Assembly: GCA_029882675.1 (NCBI GenBank)
Contig: JAOUKJ010000249.1
Coordinates: 1 to 6,300, forward strand
Origin: Cyclobacteriaceae bacterium
GTDB taxonomy: Bacteria > Bacteroidota > Bacteroidia > Cytophagales > Cyclobacteriaceae
Length of the DNA stretch: 6,300 nucleotides
Direction of reading: 5' to 3'
Shown here one piece after another: positions 6,264 through 6,300 of this stretch. The notes under the pieces were generated by a model, which saw only the letters and a list, made by a program, of their open reading frames with translations, did no database searches and was not told where the DNA came from. Position numbers and translations under genes: made by a program. Positions within the stretch are counted from its first letter, which is position 1. Each line of letters opens with the position of its first letter.

Positions 6264-6300
6264 TATTAGATATTAGATATTAGACATTAGATATTAGATA
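6263..6300. repeat. Heptamer tandem repeat ATATTAG, running off the right edge
   Basis: Five full head-to-tail copies of the 7-base unit ATATTAG (6263, 6270, 6277, 6284, 6291) and a partial sixth (6298-6300). The fourth copy has one change (ACATTAG). The array begins on the last A of the oxidoreductase TAA stop, so its left edge directly abuts the coding region. Total length is unknown because the window ends inside it. It resembles short tandemly repeated sequences of seven bases known from intergenic DNA in several bacterial groups. Copy number may vary by replication slippage. Confidence 0.93.

Noticed and set aside
6263..6300. CRISPR array at the right end.
   Set aside because: The unit is only seven bases and contiguous, with no spacers.

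Overview
The window looks like chromosomal DNA of a member of the Bacteroidota. Upstream regions are A/T-rich and starts have no clear Shine-Dalgarno sequence. Several upstream regions carry matches to the Bacteroidota -7 promoter box (TAnnTTTG). The proteins also resemble those families as they occur in glycan-degrading Bacteroidota. Genus cannot be read from this window.

Layout. (1) 1-964, minus strand: a glycoside hydrolase family 3 (GH3) gene with a signal peptide, running off the left edge. It is a broken copy: most of the catalytic barrel is missing through an in-frame deletion near 611-616, and a TGA at 479-481 interrupts an otherwise open, well-conserved C-terminal half. (2) 965-1325: divergent intergenic region with the GH3 promoter. 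(3) 1326-2675, plus strand: a DegT/DnrJ/EryC1/StrS-type PLP aminotransferase preceded by a twin-arginine signal, so probably periplasmic. A hairpin plus T-tract follows at 2786-2824. (4) 2676-3555: 880 bases with a possible 55-residue protein gene on the minus strand (2862-3029) with its own -7 box, then about 300 bases without a clear gene, then a promoter candidate at 3411-3440. (5) 3556-4776, plus: a 12-helix MFS transporter closed by a very strong terminator (4801-4846). (6) 4847-5108: regulatory-looking intergenic region with several short dyads. (7) 5109-6263, plus: a cytoplasmic Gfo/Idh/MocA NAD(P)-dependent oxidoreductase. (8) 6263-6300: a heptamer tandem repeat (ATATTAG) that starts on the last base of the oxidoreductase stop codon and runs off the right edge.

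Working picture (inference): this is a carbohydrate-use neighbourhood. A secreted GH3 enzyme, now dead, would have released sugars from an oligosaccharide; the MFS protein would import a sugar or sugar derivative; the oxidoreductase would oxidise or reduce it in the cytoplasm. The exported aminotransferase is the unusual member. It has the catalytic residues of the sugar-aminotransferase fold, but no sugar-nucleotide genes sit beside it and its substrate in the periplasm is unknown. The terminator and separate promoter candidates suggest each gene is transcribed on its own rather than as one operon.
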